From the NCBI RefSeq assembly GCF_018860365.1, contig NZ_JAHKPO010000001.1:124001-188000 (forward strand): 64,000 bases of DNA, given 5' to 3'. Positions 1 through 8,924 of the stretch are shown in pieces. Numbering within the stretch: position 1 is the stretch's first letter; each line of letters begins with the position of its first letter. Under the pieces are notes generated by a model that made no database searches, was not told where the DNA came from, and was given only the letters and a program-made list of their open reading frames with translations. The stretch comes from Arenibacter algicola (lineage in GTDB: Bacteria; Bacteroidota; Bacteroidia; Flavobacteriales; Flavobacteriaceae). The position numbers and the translations under genes were made by a program.

Positions 1-1526
1 CCTTTTTCGTAGCCCCTTCCCTATCCTACAAGGTAAACAACAAATTATCCTTCTCCTTCTATGGTGAAATTACACAGGCGGAACAGACCAACCCTACCTT
101 CTTGTTTCTAAATAGAGGGGCTCCTACAGAATCCAAAAACCTGGAGGAGTTGAACTATAACAACAAACTGTCCTTTACAAGCAATGACCTTAGCTTGGAA
201 AATCCGACGCAGAATTATAGGATTGAAATGGACTATAAATTGTCCGATACCTGGCAATCACAGACCTTACTTTCCAAAAGTTCCACTTCTACAAAGGGCT
301 ACTATTCCTATCTGTACGATTATGGCATCTTAGGGAACGATACCTTTACAAGGTTCATCAACAAACAAAACGCCAATACCCAAACCACGGATATACAGCA
401 AAATTTTATCGGCGATTTTAAGATCGCCTCCCTTAGAAACCGAGTCGTAATTGGTCTGGATTATTTCAACGCCACGGAAATCAATAATAGTACCGGCTAT
501 GCCTTCTATGGGAATGTAACTCCAGAAGGTGGGTCCAATGGGGACAATCCTTTTACTGCCGATGTGGAAACCGATACATATGCCCTATCTACGGCAGCAG
601 TAGATGCCGTGTTGGCCTCACAGGCCGTAGGGAACCTTAAATCCAAATATCAGATTTATAGTCTTTATGCCTCGGATGTCCTAAATATCAGCAATAACCT
701 ATCGGCCATGCTGGGACTGCGGGTAGATCGTTTTGACAATGAAGGCAACTTGGCCAGTGTGGATGATGATTATGACCAAACCACTTTATCACCCAAATTT
801 GGATTGCTTTACCAACCAATTTTGGATCAACTTTCTATCTTCGCCAATTACCAAAACGGGTTTACCAACGTTGCCCCCCAATTGGTAGGGGATCCGGACG
901 CGGGACCGCAGACTCTGGAAACCTTTGATCCGGAACAGGCCAATCAATTGGAATTTGGAGTTAAGACCAATCTGTTCAATAATAGATTAAATGCAACCAT
1001 TAGTTACTACAACATTAAGGTAAAAGACCGTGTAATCACCGATCCCTCCTCACCTTTTAACAAAATTCAAGGCGGGGAAGTGGAAAGCAAAGGTTTTGAA
1101 ATTGAAATCAACGCCAACCCCGTTAAAGGTTTGAACCTAAGGGCCGGCTTCAGCAATAACGATAGTGAAACCACCAAATCTGACAATACCGAGATTTTGA
1201 ATCGCAGACCCCTGGAGGCCGGTCCCGAAACACAGTATAATTTTTGGGCCAACTATGAATTACAGGAGGGTATGTTGGACGGTTTTGGAATGGGACTAGG
1301 GTTTAACGGGGCAAGTGAACGCTTTGCCATAAACTATGCCTCCACAGGAGAATTTATCCTGCCAAGTTATACCATAGCCAACGCCTCTCTTTATTACCAA
1401 GCCAACAAATATCGCATTGGCCTAAAGCTAAATAATGCCTTTAACAAAGAATATTACAAAGGCTGGTCCACTATAAATCCACAGGCCCCAAGGGTGTTAT
1501 TGGCCAATTTCACTTACAAGTTTTAA
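1..1526 (+). CDS. TonB-dependent outer-membrane receptor, 5' end outside the window
   Basis: This is the C-terminal part (about 507 visible residues, reading from base 3) of an outer-membrane beta-barrel receptor that would import a ligand using TonB energy. The reading frame is open to the window edge, so the start lies upstream; the TTG at 102 is internal. The visible part has the alternating aromatic/polar strands of a barrel, the segment QLSIFANYQNGFTNVAPQ, which is typical of siderophore receptors, then EQANQLEFGVKTNLF, and ends in a terminal strand closing with Phe (LLANFTYKF). The PepSY membrane protein 32 bp downstream on the same strand is a common partner of siderophore or heme receptors, which supports an iron-uptake role. 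The ligand cannot be read from the sequence. Confidence 0.88.
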   Translation, partial: FFVAPSLSYKVNNKLSFSFYGEITQAEQTNPTFLFLNRGAPTESKNLEELNYNNKLSFTSNDLSLENPTQNYRIEMDYKLSDTWQSQTLLSKSSTSTKGYYSYLYDYGILGNDTFTRFINKQNANTQTTDIQQNFIGDFKIASLRNRVVIGLDYFNATEINNSTGYAFYGNVTPEGGSNGDNPFTADVETDTYALSTAAVDAVLASQAVGNLKSKYQIYSLYASDVLNISNNLSAMLGLRVDRFDNEGNLASVDDDYDQTTLSPKFGLLYQPILDQLSIFANYQNGFTNVAPQLVGDPDAGPQTLETFDPEQANQLEFGVKTNLFNNRLNATISYYNIKVKDRVITDPSSPFNKIQGGEVESKGFEIEINANPVKGLNLRAGFSNNDSETTKSDNTEILNRRPLEAGPETQYNFWANYELQEGMLDGFGMGLGFNGASERFAINYASTGEFILPSYTIANASLYYQANKYRIGLKLNNAFNKEYYKGWSTINPQAPRVLLANFTYKF

Positions 1527-1558
1527 GCAAAAAAATATAGATTTTCAACCTTGCACAA

Positions 1559-2698
1559 ATGAACCTCAGAAAAATTATCTTCGAACTTCATAAAATTTTA
1601 GGCCTTACCACTGGTATCGTTGTATTTATTGTTGCGATTACCGGCTGTTGCTGGGCCTTTAGGGATGAGATTGAAAGTCTATATGACGACTATAAAAAGG
1701 TAAGCCCCCAAAACGAACCCATTCTTACCCCTACTGAGGCCAAAATGTATGCCAAGGAGGTTTTCCCCGATAACCATATACATGGCACCCTATTTAAAAA
1801 GGCGGATGATGCCATTGAGGTTATTTTTTACGACCCGCAACCAGAATTTTACCAAAGTGTTTTTCTAAATCCATATACTGGCAAGGTGATACAGGTGGAT
1901 GACCATTTATCCGGATTTTTTGCCTTTATCCTAAAAGGGCATATGCGGCTATGGTTGCCAAAAGAAATTGGGGAACAGGTGGTAGGAGCGTCCATCCTTA
2001 TATTTATGGCAATAATCCTTTCCGGAATCTTCCTTTGGGTACCTAAGAAGCGGAAAAATCTTAAACAACGCTTAAGGTTTAGCTGGAAAGATACTACCCG
2101 TTGGAAACGAAAGAACTTTGACCTTCATACCATAATAGGTTTTTACATATGTTCACTAGCCCTGATCCTTGCTTTTACGGGCTCGGTAATGTCCTATAAT
2201 TGGATGAAGTATGTACTTTATAAATCTTTGGGGGGAGACAAGGAAGCTGCATTTATAATTCCTGAAAATATTGGCTCCCCAAGCCAAGGCGAAGGTGTAA
2301 TGCCGATTGACCTTCTTATTCCCAAACTTCAGGCAGCATCGCCCGATGCGGAAAGTTTTGAACTTCACTATCCCACAGGCCCGGATGCAAGTATTTATGT
2401 AGAAGTTTCCAATAGTTCTGGTCTATACTACGATTCGGACTTTCGGTTTTTTGACCAACATACCCTAGAGGAAATAGATACCCCAGGTATATACGGTAAA
2501 TATGAAAATGCCAAGGTAGCGGACAAAATTCTACGAATGAACTATGACATCCATATTGGGGCCATAGGGGGCATTGCCGGAAAAATAATTGCCTTTTTGG
2601 TGAGCCTGCTTACCGCTAGTCTGCCCGTAACCGGAATATTACTTTGGTATGGCAGGACGTATAAAAAGAAAAAGAGTTTGGTAAAAATAGAAGCCTAA
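1559..2698 (+). CDS. PepSY-associated inner-membrane protein (iron-uptake type)
   Basis: This 379-residue protein belongs to the PepSY-associated transmembrane family, often called iron-regulated membrane proteins. It opens with the typical N-terminus (FELHKILGLTTGIVVFIVAI), a helix with a conserved His. Three more hydrophobic segments lie near residues 140-160, 195-215 and 340-365, and a second conserved His is in FDLHTIIGFY. A periplasmic PepSY-like region sits between the helices. Related proteins are linked to reductive release of iron from siderophores, but that role is inferred here from the receptor immediately upstream. The 32 bp gap suggests one operon. Confidence 0.85.
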   Translation: MNLRKIIFELHKILGLTTGIVVFIVAITGCCWAFRDEIESLYDDYKKVSPQNEPILTPTEAKMYAKEVFPDNHIHGTLFKKADDAIEVIFYDPQPEFYQSVFLNPYTGKVIQVDDHLSGFFAFILKGHMRLWLPKEIGEQVVGASILIFMAIILSGIFLWVPKKRKNLKQRLRFSWKDTTRWKRKNFDLHTIIGFYICSLALILAFTGSVMSYNWMKYVLYKSLGGDKEAAFIIPENIGSPSQGEGVMPIDLLIPKLQAASPDAESFELHYPTGPDASIYVEVSNSSGLYYDSDFRFFDQHTLEEIDTPGIYGKYENAKVADKILRMNYDIHIGAIGGIAGKIIAFLVSLLTASLPVTGILLWYGRTYKKKKSLVKIEA

Positions 2699-2763
2699 TA
2701 CAGGAGAAAAAAATCAAAATAATTCCGTACTTTTCAACCAATAGATTTACCGATTAATCCTGC

Positions 2764-3243
2764 ATGAAGCCCAAGATCGAAATAAAACTGGCCCAAACAA
2801 CAACCGACTATTTAGCGGCAAAGGAATTGATTTTGGAATATGTAGCCTGGCTGGGCATTGATCTATCCTTTCAAAATTTTGACAAGGAAATGGCGGGTCT
2901 GCCCGAAATGTACAATCCTGAGGATGGGGGATTATATATTGCCTATATAAACGGGGAGGCCGTTGGCATCGCTGGGATACGTAGATTCAACCAGCAGGAT
3001 TGTGAAGTTAAAAGAATGTATGTAAAACCCAATAGCAGAGGCTTGGGCATAGGGCAACTGTTATTGAAGCAATGCCTGGATACCGCCAGAAAACTACAAT
3101 ACGACAGTGTAAAATTGGACACGGCCGACTTTATGAAATCGGCCATAAAATTGTATACTGATCATGGTTTTAAAGAAATTTCTGCCTATCGCCATAATCC
3201 CCACGAATCGGCCAAGTATTTTGAATTAAACCTTAAAGAGTAA
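2764..3243 (+). CDS. GNAT family N-acetyltransferase
   Basis: A 159-residue acetyl-CoA-dependent N-acetyltransferase fold. The acetyl-CoA pyrophosphate-binding loop is visible near residues 88-98 (NSRGLGIGQLLL), preceded by the strand VKRMYVKP and followed by a C-terminal aromatic segment (KLYTDHGFKEI) that closes the usual motif A/B arrangement. The length is normal for a single-domain GNAT. The substrate is unknown. It is 65 bp downstream of the PepSY gene and may be transcribed separately. Confidence 0.85.
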   Translation: MKPKIEIKLAQTTTDYLAAKELILEYVAWLGIDLSFQNFDKEMAGLPEMYNPEDGGLYIAYINGEAVGIAGIRRFNQQDCEVKRMYVKPNSRGLGIGQLLLKQCLDTARKLQYDSVKLDTADFMKSAIKLYTDHGFKEISAYRHNPHESAKYFELNLKE

Positions 3244-3372
3244 TCGTTTTAAGAAACCGGAAGCCCGGATTTACAGGTGCATTCAGGAACAGCTCTCCAG
3301 AAAATTCTAATCCAACTAGAACCAATACCCCTTTCAAATTAGGTCTATTTCATATTAAAATATTCATAATAA

Positions 3373-3403
3373 TTTGTTTAGTTAGGATTCCTTACTATAT
3401 TTG
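3373..3403 (+). promoter_or_regulatory. RpoD-type promoter with an embedded operator
   Basis: TTTG at 3373-3376 and TATATTTG at 3396-3403 are separated by exactly 19 bp, an ideal match to the Bacteroidota primary sigma consensus. The spacer carries the imperfect palindrome GTTAGGATTCCTTAC (3381-3395), so a bound repressor would cover the promoter. It would drive the thioredoxin-like gene that starts 35 bp downstream. Confidence 0.8.
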
Positions 3404-3438
3404 TATGGCAATAGTGCTATAACCTAAATTTTAGAACA

Positions 3439-3672
3439 ATGAAAAAATCTGTTTTTTATCACGCAGGATGTCCCGTATGCCTTAGTGCAGAACATGAGAT
3501 CTTAGAACTAGTAGGAAAGGACAATGTGGAAATTGTACATTTCGGAACCAGCAAATCGCGCATTCCCGAGGCCGAAAAAGCCGGCGTTAAATCGGTTCCA
3601 GCTTTGGTCACCCCTACTGGAAATGTACTGCACATTAACTTTGGCGCCTCCATGGCAGATGTAAAGGGTTAA
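3439..3672 (+). CDS. Small thioredoxin/glutaredoxin-like protein
   Basis: A 77-residue cytoplasmic protein with an N-terminal beta strand, then a CPVC active-site motif (Cys11, Cys14) and, further on, SVPALVTP, which matches the cis-proline loop of thioredoxin folds. It is shorter than a classical thioredoxin (about 105 residues) and closer to glutaredoxin-like miniatures. It is probably a thiol-disulfide exchange or thiol-sensing protein. A strong promoter with an operator lies directly upstream, and the same operator motif precedes the next two genes, so all three are probably co-regulated by the MarR protein encoded third. The electron donor and partner are unknown. Confidence 0.75.
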   Translation: MKKSVFYHAGCPVCLSAEHEILELVGKDNVEIVHFGTSKSRIPEAEKAGVKSVPALVTPTGNVLHINFGASMADVKG

Positions 3673-3690
3673 AAAAATTTAACCTTAAAA

Positions 3691-3705
3691 GTTAGGATTC
3701 CTAAT
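3691..3705 (+). promoter_or_regulatory. Palindromic operator before the DUF2024 gene
   Basis: The bases GTTAGGATTCCTAAT contain the perfect inverted repeat TTAGGA-T-TCCTAA. It lies about 27 bp before the DUF2024 start and matches the operator at 3381-3395. It is a candidate binding site for the MarR regulator at 4051. Confidence 0.65.
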
Positions 3706-3731
3706 ATTTTAAAATTTTAACAGTGAACGCC

Positions 3732-3995
3732 ATGAAAATATCTGTTTGGGACACTTATGTAGCCCGTGAAGACGGCAAGAACATGCATTTTGATATACTC
3801 GTACCTGCTACTATGGAAGATAAGGACAGTATTTTTAAATACGGTCGTGAATTTCTATCCACAAAACCGTTCAAAACAGCTGAACTTTCCTCCAAGGAAT
3901 GCAAGTTCTGCCATATGGAACAGGCAGCAAATACCATAGCGGATATTATCAATAAAGAAGGGTATTACATCATAGAAATGGAAAATTGCGAATAA
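3732..3995 (+). CDS. DUF2024 family protein
   Basis: A small (87-residue) conserved protein of the DUF2024 family, recognised by its opening (KISVWDTYVAREDGKNMHFD) and the segment KYGREFLS. A Cys-x-x-Cys-His motif occurs at residues 57-61 (CKFCH), with a further Cys at 86, so it could bind metal or respond to redox state. A GTG in the same frame lies at 3723, but the ATG at 3732 matches the family's short MK start. The function is unknown. It sits between the thioredoxin-like protein and the MarR regulator, each gene with its own TTAGGA site, which suggests a shared stress response. Confidence 0.8.
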   Translation: MKISVWDTYVAREDGKNMHFDILVPATMEDKDSIFKYGREFLSTKPFKTAELSSKECKFCHMEQAANTIADIINKEGYYIIEMENCE

Positions 3996-4000
3996 TTTAA

Positions 4001-4018
4001 TTAGGATAACTAACTTTG
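4001..4018 (+). promoter_or_regulatory. Operator overlapping the -7 element of the marR-like gene
   Basis: TTAGGATAACTAA (4001-4013) is a degenerate copy of the TTAGGA/TCCTAA palindrome. It overlaps TAACTTTG (4011-4018), which fits the TAnnTTTG -7 element. No ideal TTTG at the -33 position is present. This suggests autoregulation of the MarR gene. Confidence 0.55.
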
Positions 4019-4048
4019 CCTGTCGGATAAAATCCCGGCAGGCTTTTT
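4018..4048 (+). terminator. Intrinsic terminator just before the MarR start codon
   Basis: GCCTGTCGG (4018-4026) pairs with CCGGCAGGC (4035-4043) around an 8-base loop, with one G-U pair, followed by TTTTT. It ends two bases before the ATG of the MarR gene and would terminate transcripts coming from the DUF2024 gene. Confidence 0.75.
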
Positions 4049-4050
4049 AT

Positions 4051-4662
4051 ATGGACAAAAGTATTTTTAATCCGGACCATCAAGAGACCGACGTTTCCAG
4101 TAAAATTGTTGCCGGGCTTGAACGTATATCCGAAGCATTCAAGGTTTTGCTATGGGATAAGGCCAAATTATTGGGATTAAGTCCCATCCAGATCCAGATC
4201 TTAATTTTTATTGCCTACCACAAAACCGAGTTCTGTAATGTAAGTCACTTGGCCAAAGAATTCAATATTACCAAACCTACTATAAGCGATGCCATTAGGG
4301 TATTGGACAAGAAAGGCTTCATTACCAAAAACTACTCCTCCAGCGATAGCAGAAGTTATTCCATTGGTTTGTCCACTGAAGGCAAAAAAATGGTGGAAGA
4401 AACATCTGATTTTGCCAATCCCTTAAAAACTGAGCTCACCACTTTGCATCAGACCGACCTGGAAGCTCTATTCGGTACACTTAGCAAACTTATCTATAAA
4501 TTAAATAGAAGCGGAATTCTTACGGTGCAAAGAACCTGTTATGGTTGTAAATTCTACAGTAGGAAGACCGATCAGGACTATTGCAATTTACTGGACAAGG
4601 AATTATTGAATACAGATATTCGATTGGACTGCCCGGAATTTGAAGAAAGGCCTACCCACTAA
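4051..4662 (+). CDS. MarR-family regulator with a C-terminal four-cysteine site
   Basis: A 203-residue winged-helix regulator. Residues 25-150 form a MarR-type core; the recognition region is KEFNITKPTISDAIRVLDKK (about 69-88), followed by the wing with SSSDSRSYSIGLSTEG. The unusual part is the tail: Cys163, Cys166, Cys178 and Cys194 (spacing C-x2-C-x11-C-x15-C, ending DCPEFEE), with an extra Cys62 in the DNA-binding region. This could hold zinc or an iron-sulfur cluster and make the protein a redox or metal sensor. The most likely targets are the TTAGGA palindromes before this gene and the two upstream genes. The ATG at 4051 is the only reasonable start; no other Met occurs before residue 114. 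Confidence 0.85.
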   Translation: MDKSIFNPDHQETDVSSKIVAGLERISEAFKVLLWDKAKLLGLSPIQIQILIFIAYHKTEFCNVSHLAKEFNITKPTISDAIRVLDKKGFITKNYSSSDSRSYSIGLSTEGKKMVEETSDFANPLKTELTTLHQTDLEALFGTLSKLIYKLNRSGILTVQRTCYGCKFYSRKTDQDYCNLLDKELLNTDIRLDCPEFEERPTH

Positions 4663-4821
4663 ACCCTCCAATCCAAACTCCCACTATAATTTCCAAAAGC
4701 CGAATATCTTGTCTACAACTTTGTGATATTTACCAAGATTTAGGATATTTACCGCTTCCATGTTTTAAGAAAAACTGGCAAATCCAAACCTAAGGTTATC
4801 CTAGGCTTATAAATAAAGTAA

Positions 4822-7197
4822 ATGAAGAACACTTGGCTACTGTGCGGCATATTTCTATTGTCCATTACTCCTTGTCTTGCCCAGCAAGGAAATACCTCAA
4901 CGTTATCGATCAAAGAAATTATGCAGGGCGATGACTTTGTGGGGCATCTTCCTTCCAACCCGCAATGGTCTGTGGATGGTCAGACCCTATATTTTGATTG
5001 GAACCCCGTCAAGGCCCAAAGTGACTCCCTCTACAACTACCATTTAAAATCGGACAAGACAGTAAAAACCAATTTTGAGACCGAATATGCCCTACCCAGT
5101 ACTTACGGGGTCTATAACCAGGATAGATCCCTGAAATTATATGCCAAGCGGGGAGACATATTTATGTTGAACCTTAAGACCCGACACATTACCCAAATAA
5201 CCCAGACCGAAGAATACGAAAGCACCCCCCATTTCACCGAGAACGACACCAAAGTGGCCTACCAAAAGGGCAAAAGTCTATTTACTTGGAACATCGCCAA
5301 TGGGAGTACCGTACAGCTAACCCAAATTAAGTCCAAAAAAACAGATGACGAAAAAAGTAAAAAAGACCAATGGCTATACGAAGATCAATTAGGCCTATTT
5401 GAGGTATTGCGCGAACGAAAAGCAAAAAAGGATGCGGCCGAGGAAATGAACAAACGTCTGGAAGCCAAAGAACCCTTACCTATTGACCCCGAAGACAAAT
5501 CGATTTACAATCAAAGGATTGATCCCAAAGGAAAATTTATTACTTACATAGGTGCAAAATCACCAAAAGCCAATAAGGGTACCATTGTTCCCCATTACGT
5601 TACCGAATCGGGCTATACCGAAGATGAAAATACAAGATCTAAGGTGGGCAACGAACCCTACGAATATGAAATGTTCGTATATGACATTGCCAACAGAAAA
5701 GCCTACCCAGTAGTCCTTGACAGCTTGGAAGGTTTGGATTACGTACCTGAGTACACCAAGGACTATCCGGATAAGACTTATGAAAACAAAAACAGGTTAG
5801 GGTATATTGATGGGCCTCTTTGGAGCGAGGACGGAAAATACGCGGTATTGGACATTAACAGCAATGATTATAAAGACCGGTGGATCGTACTTCTAGATCC
5901 AAAAAACGGTACGGTTGCGCAGTTGGATCGCCAACATGATGAAGCTTGGATAGCCGGACCCGGCATAGGAGGATACGAAGGAGGCGAAATGGGTTGGATG
6001 CCCGATGGAAAAAGTATCTGGTTCCAATCCGAAAAAACGGGCTATTCACATCTCTATATGATGGATGTAAGCACCAAAAAAGTAACGGCATTGACCTCGG
6101 GGGAATTTGAAATCTACGACCCACGAATCTCAAAGGATAAAAAGCGTTGGTATTTTACGGCAAATAAGAACCATCCCGGTGACCGACAGTTTTACACCAT
6201 GCCCATTGATGGTGGAAAACTACAGCAGCTGACCCAGATGACCGGATCCAATGAGGTTACCCTGTCCCCAGACGAGCGTAAAATGGCCATTTTGCATTCG
6301 TACACCAACAAGCCTACGGAACTGTACCTGCAGGACAACCCTATTTGGGGGAAATCCAAAGCAGAGGCAAAACAAATCACTTTTTCCACCACCAAAGATT
6401 TTAATGGGTACGAATGGCGCGACCCAGAAATAATCACCTTCCAGGCCGAAGATGGCGAGGCAGTACACGCTCGGCTATACAAACCTAATTCCGAGATAAA
6501 AAATAAGGCTGCCGTTATTTTTGTCCATGGAGCTGGATATTTGCAAAACGCCCATAAATGGTGGAGTACCTATTATAGGGAGTATATGTTCCACAATCTC
6601 TTAGTGGACAATGGCTATACCGTGTTGGACATAGATTATAGGGGCAGTGCCGGTTATGGTCGGGACTGGAGAACAGGAATTTACAGACATATGGGTGGAA
6701 AGGACCTGTCCGACCAAGTGGATGGAGCAGCATATTTGGTAAAGGAATTAGGGATAGACCAGAATAAGATAGGCATCTATGGTGGCTCCTATGGAGGATT
6801 CATCACCTTAATGGGAATGTTTACCACCCCCGACACCTTTAAAGCGGGAGCAGCAATCCGGTCCGTGGGAGACTGGGCAGCATACAGCCACGGATATACG
6901 GCCCGTATATTGAACACCCCGGTCACGGACAGTTTGGCCTACCGAAGAAGCTCCCCTATTTATTTTGCGGACGGATTAAAGGGCGATTTATTGATCCTGC
7001 ACGGCATGATAGATGACAACGTACATTTTCAGGATATGGTTCGATTATCCCAACGCTTGATAGAGTTGGAGAAACACAATTGGGAAATGGCCGTGTACCC
7101 GGTAGAAAGGCACGGTTTTGTGGAACCCAGTAGCTGGACCGATGAATACACCCGTATCTTTAAGTTGTTCCAAAAAAGCTTATTGGATAAAAACTAG
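4822..7197 (+). CDS. Secreted S9 family peptidase (prolyl oligopeptidase / DPP IV type)
   Basis: A 791-residue exported serine peptidase expected to remove short, often proline-containing peptides in the periplasm. A Sec signal peptide (about residues 1-20) ends in CLAQQ. Residues 40-530 are a beta-propeller (DPPIV N-terminal type repeats with SVDGQTLYFDW, MPDGKSIWFQS and similar), with a charged insertion near 170-225. The C-terminal alpha/beta-hydrolase domain has the nucleophile elbow GGSYGG (Ser656), the acid in MIDDNVHF (Asp731) and the histidine in ERHGF (His764). The length is normal for the family. It has an upstream gap of about 160 bp and appears to be monocistronic. Confidence 0.92.
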   Translation: MKNTWLLCGIFLLSITPCLAQQGNTSTLSIKEIMQGDDFVGHLPSNPQWSVDGQTLYFDWNPVKAQSDSLYNYHLKSDKTVKTNFETEYALPSTYGVYNQDRSLKLYAKRGDIFMLNLKTRHITQITQTEEYESTPHFTENDTKVAYQKGKSLFTWNIANGSTVQLTQIKSKKTDDEKSKKDQWLYEDQLGLFEVLRERKAKKDAAEEMNKRLEAKEPLPIDPEDKSIYNQRIDPKGKFITYIGAKSPKANKGTIVPHYVTESGYTEDENTRSKVGNEPYEYEMFVYDIANRKAYPVVLDSLEGLDYVPEYTKDYPDKTYENKNRLGYIDGPLWSEDGKYAVLDINSNDYKDRWIVLLDPKNGTVAQLDRQHDEAWIAGPGIGGYEGGEMGWMPDGKSIWFQSEKTGYSHLYMMDVSTKKVTALTSGEFEIYDPRISKDKKRWYFTANKNHPGDRQFYTMPIDGGKLQQLTQMTGSNEVTLSPDERKMAILHSYTNKPTELYLQDNPIWGKSKAEAKQITFSTTKDFNGYEWRDPEIITFQAEDGEAVHARLYKPNSEIKNKAAVIFVHGAGYLQNAHKWWSTYYREYMFHNLLVDNGYTVLDIDYRGSAGYGRDWRTGIYRHMGGKDLSDQVDGAAYLVKELGIDQNKIGIYGGSYGGFITLMGMFTTPDTFKAGAAIRSVGDWAAYSHGYTARILNTPVTDSLAYRRSSPIYFADGLKGDLLILHGMIDDNVHFQDMVRLSQRLIELEKHNWEMAVYPVERHGFVEPSSWTDEYTRIFKLFQKSLLDKN

Positions 7198-7550
7198 CAC
7201 GAACCAAACGTACTACAACAGGACAGGTCGGCCAACACTTAATGGTCGCCTGGGCATACCCATTATTCAATTCCATATGCTACTACCTTTCATTTAGACT
7301 GTACCTATAATAAATTAAGCATAGTACCTACGCTCTTAATAAGGGGTAACATCCCAGGTGAATAAGGTATTTGGTACCTTTTAAAGGCACAAAAAGCTTA
7401 ATTGTACATACGTATTTAAAAAATAAGCCGTTTGCATTATATATTATCTAAATTGAATCATATCTTAACATTTAAATTTAATTTGGACAAAGTCAATTCT
7501 ACAAAGTAATTGGCATTACAGGAAAAGCAACTAGGTGAGGTTTTAGGAAT
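7198..7550. other. Intergenic gap of 353 bp
   Basis: I find no convincing gene here. A weak hairpin (AGGTA, 5-base loop, TACCT, then TTT near 7365-7382) may end the S9 peptidase transcript. The remainder is AT-rich leader sequence for the PAS protein; no consensus TTTG-N19-TAnnTTTG promoter was found. Confidence 0.5.
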
Positions 7551-8924
7551 ATGGGAACGCAGAAAAAGTATTATGGATGGAGATGGGATAAAGAAGACCC
7601 TATATTCAAGAATCTTGAATATATTAAAAATGTCCTGGGATATGTAGCTCCCGACGATCAATCATTTACTTCCAGCAGTTTCAAGGAATTATTCTATCCA
7701 GGAGATTTTGATCTACTTCAAAAATCTTGGAAGGCATATAAAAAAGGCACCGATCATTCTTTTGAAATATCCTATAGGTTCAAGCATAAGGATGGGTCAT
7801 GGAGATGGATAAAAGAATCTGGTCTAGCCAATGAATTTAACACCTCCAACAATCCTATTGGAGCAATCGGCACCATACAAGAGGTAACGGACAAGAAAAA
7901 AAAGAATACCCATTTAAAATCTATCCTTAAAAGCGTTTCCATAATAATACTCCGCTTAAAACAAGATTCCAATAAAAATCTTAAAGTTGATTTTATAAGT
8001 GAGGAAGCCCTACAACATTGGAATATTCCATGCAAAACCCTTTTAAAAGATGAAAACTATTTACGTAATTTAGCTCATGTGGATGATCTTGGCAGAATTA
8101 GATCTGCCTTAAACAATTCCTTCACGAAAATGGAATTTTTCGAATGCCAATGGCGGGTGGTATCAAAGGAAGATAAGATTATTTGGTGTCAGGGCGTAGG
8201 AACACCTATAAGGGATAAAGATGGCAGTTGTTTTCTGGACATTGTAATTACGGATATCACTAAGGAGAAATTGTATACCGAACAACTTAAAGTATCCGAA
8301 GAAAAATACCATAGCCTTTTTCAGCATTCCCCCCAGCCTTCATGGGTATATAACCTAGAAACATTAGCTTTTTTGAATGTTAATACTGCTGCCATAGAAA
8401 AATATGGTTATAGCAAAGAGGAGTTCATGGGCATGACTTTGGCGGATATAAGACCAGAAGGTGAAATGACATATCTGGAGAAACAGGTTAAAAAAACTAG
8501 AGAAAATTATTCAAACCTTTTCGATGGACATTTTAAACATATTACCAAAAATGGCCAAATATTAACAGTGCATCTATATAGCAGTCCTATTACTTACAAT
8601 GGCAAAAAATGTAGACAGATCATCGCTATAGATATTTCAGAAAAAATGAAATATTTAAAATATATAGAAAATCAAAATAAGAGTTTAAAAAAGATTGGCT
8701 GGATGCAGTCCCACGAACTTAGGGCTCCTTTGGTTAGATTAATGGGCCTAATAAATTTACTAAACGATCATGACTCCATATGCAAGGAAGAAATGAATTA
8801 TATCAATAAGGAAATTATAAATTCGGCCAATGAAATGGATGTCATGACCAAAAACATAGCCAAGATTATTAATGATACCCAACTAAAAGAGAAAAGGAAT
8901 GACGCACAGATTATTGCAGATTGA
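7551..8924 (+). CDS. Multi-PAS sensor with a histidine-phosphotransfer box but no ATPase domain
   Basis: A 457-residue cytoplasmic sensor. A PAS domain opens at about residue 8 (GWRWDKED), a second region covers about 120-235, and a third PAS is at about 250-365 (SLFQHSPQPSWVYNLETL). A short coiled segment then leads to a DHp-like helix with SHELRAPLVRLMGLINLL, where His388 would be phosphorylated. The protein ends about 70 residues later with no N, G1 or G2 boxes, so it cannot bind ATP by the usual histidine-kinase route. The last 26 bases overlap the response-regulator gene, implying translational coupling. The ATG at 7551 is chosen because the frame has a stop at 7536. It may receive phosphate from another kinase or act as a scaffold. 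Confidence 0.85.
   Translation: MGTQKKYYGWRWDKEDPIFKNLEYIKNVLGYVAPDDQSFTSSSFKELFYPGDFDLLQKSWKAYKKGTDHSFEISYRFKHKDGSWRWIKESGLANEFNTSNNPIGAIGTIQEVTDKKKKNTHLKSILKSVSIIILRLKQDSNKNLKVDFISEEALQHWNIPCKTLLKDENYLRNLAHVDDLGRIRSALNNSFTKMEFFECQWRVVSKEDKIIWCQGVGTPIRDKDGSCFLDIVITDITKEKLYTEQLKVSEEKYHSLFQHSPQPSWVYNLETLAFLNVNTAAIEKYGYSKEEFMGMTLADIRPEGEMTYLEKQVKKTRENYSNLFDGHFKHITKNGQILTVHLYSSPITYNGKKCRQIIAIDISEKMKYLKYIENQNKSLKKIGWMQSHELRAPLVRLMGLINLLNDHDSICKEEMNYINKEIINSANEMDVMTKNIAKIINDTQLKEKRNDAQIIAD

Noticed and set aside
7510-7640. Frame reading LALQEKQLGEVLGIWE, as a possible frameshifted N-terminus of the PAS protein
   Set aside because: It follows a stop directly and diverges from PAS sequence, while the frame from 7551 already begins a full PAS domain.
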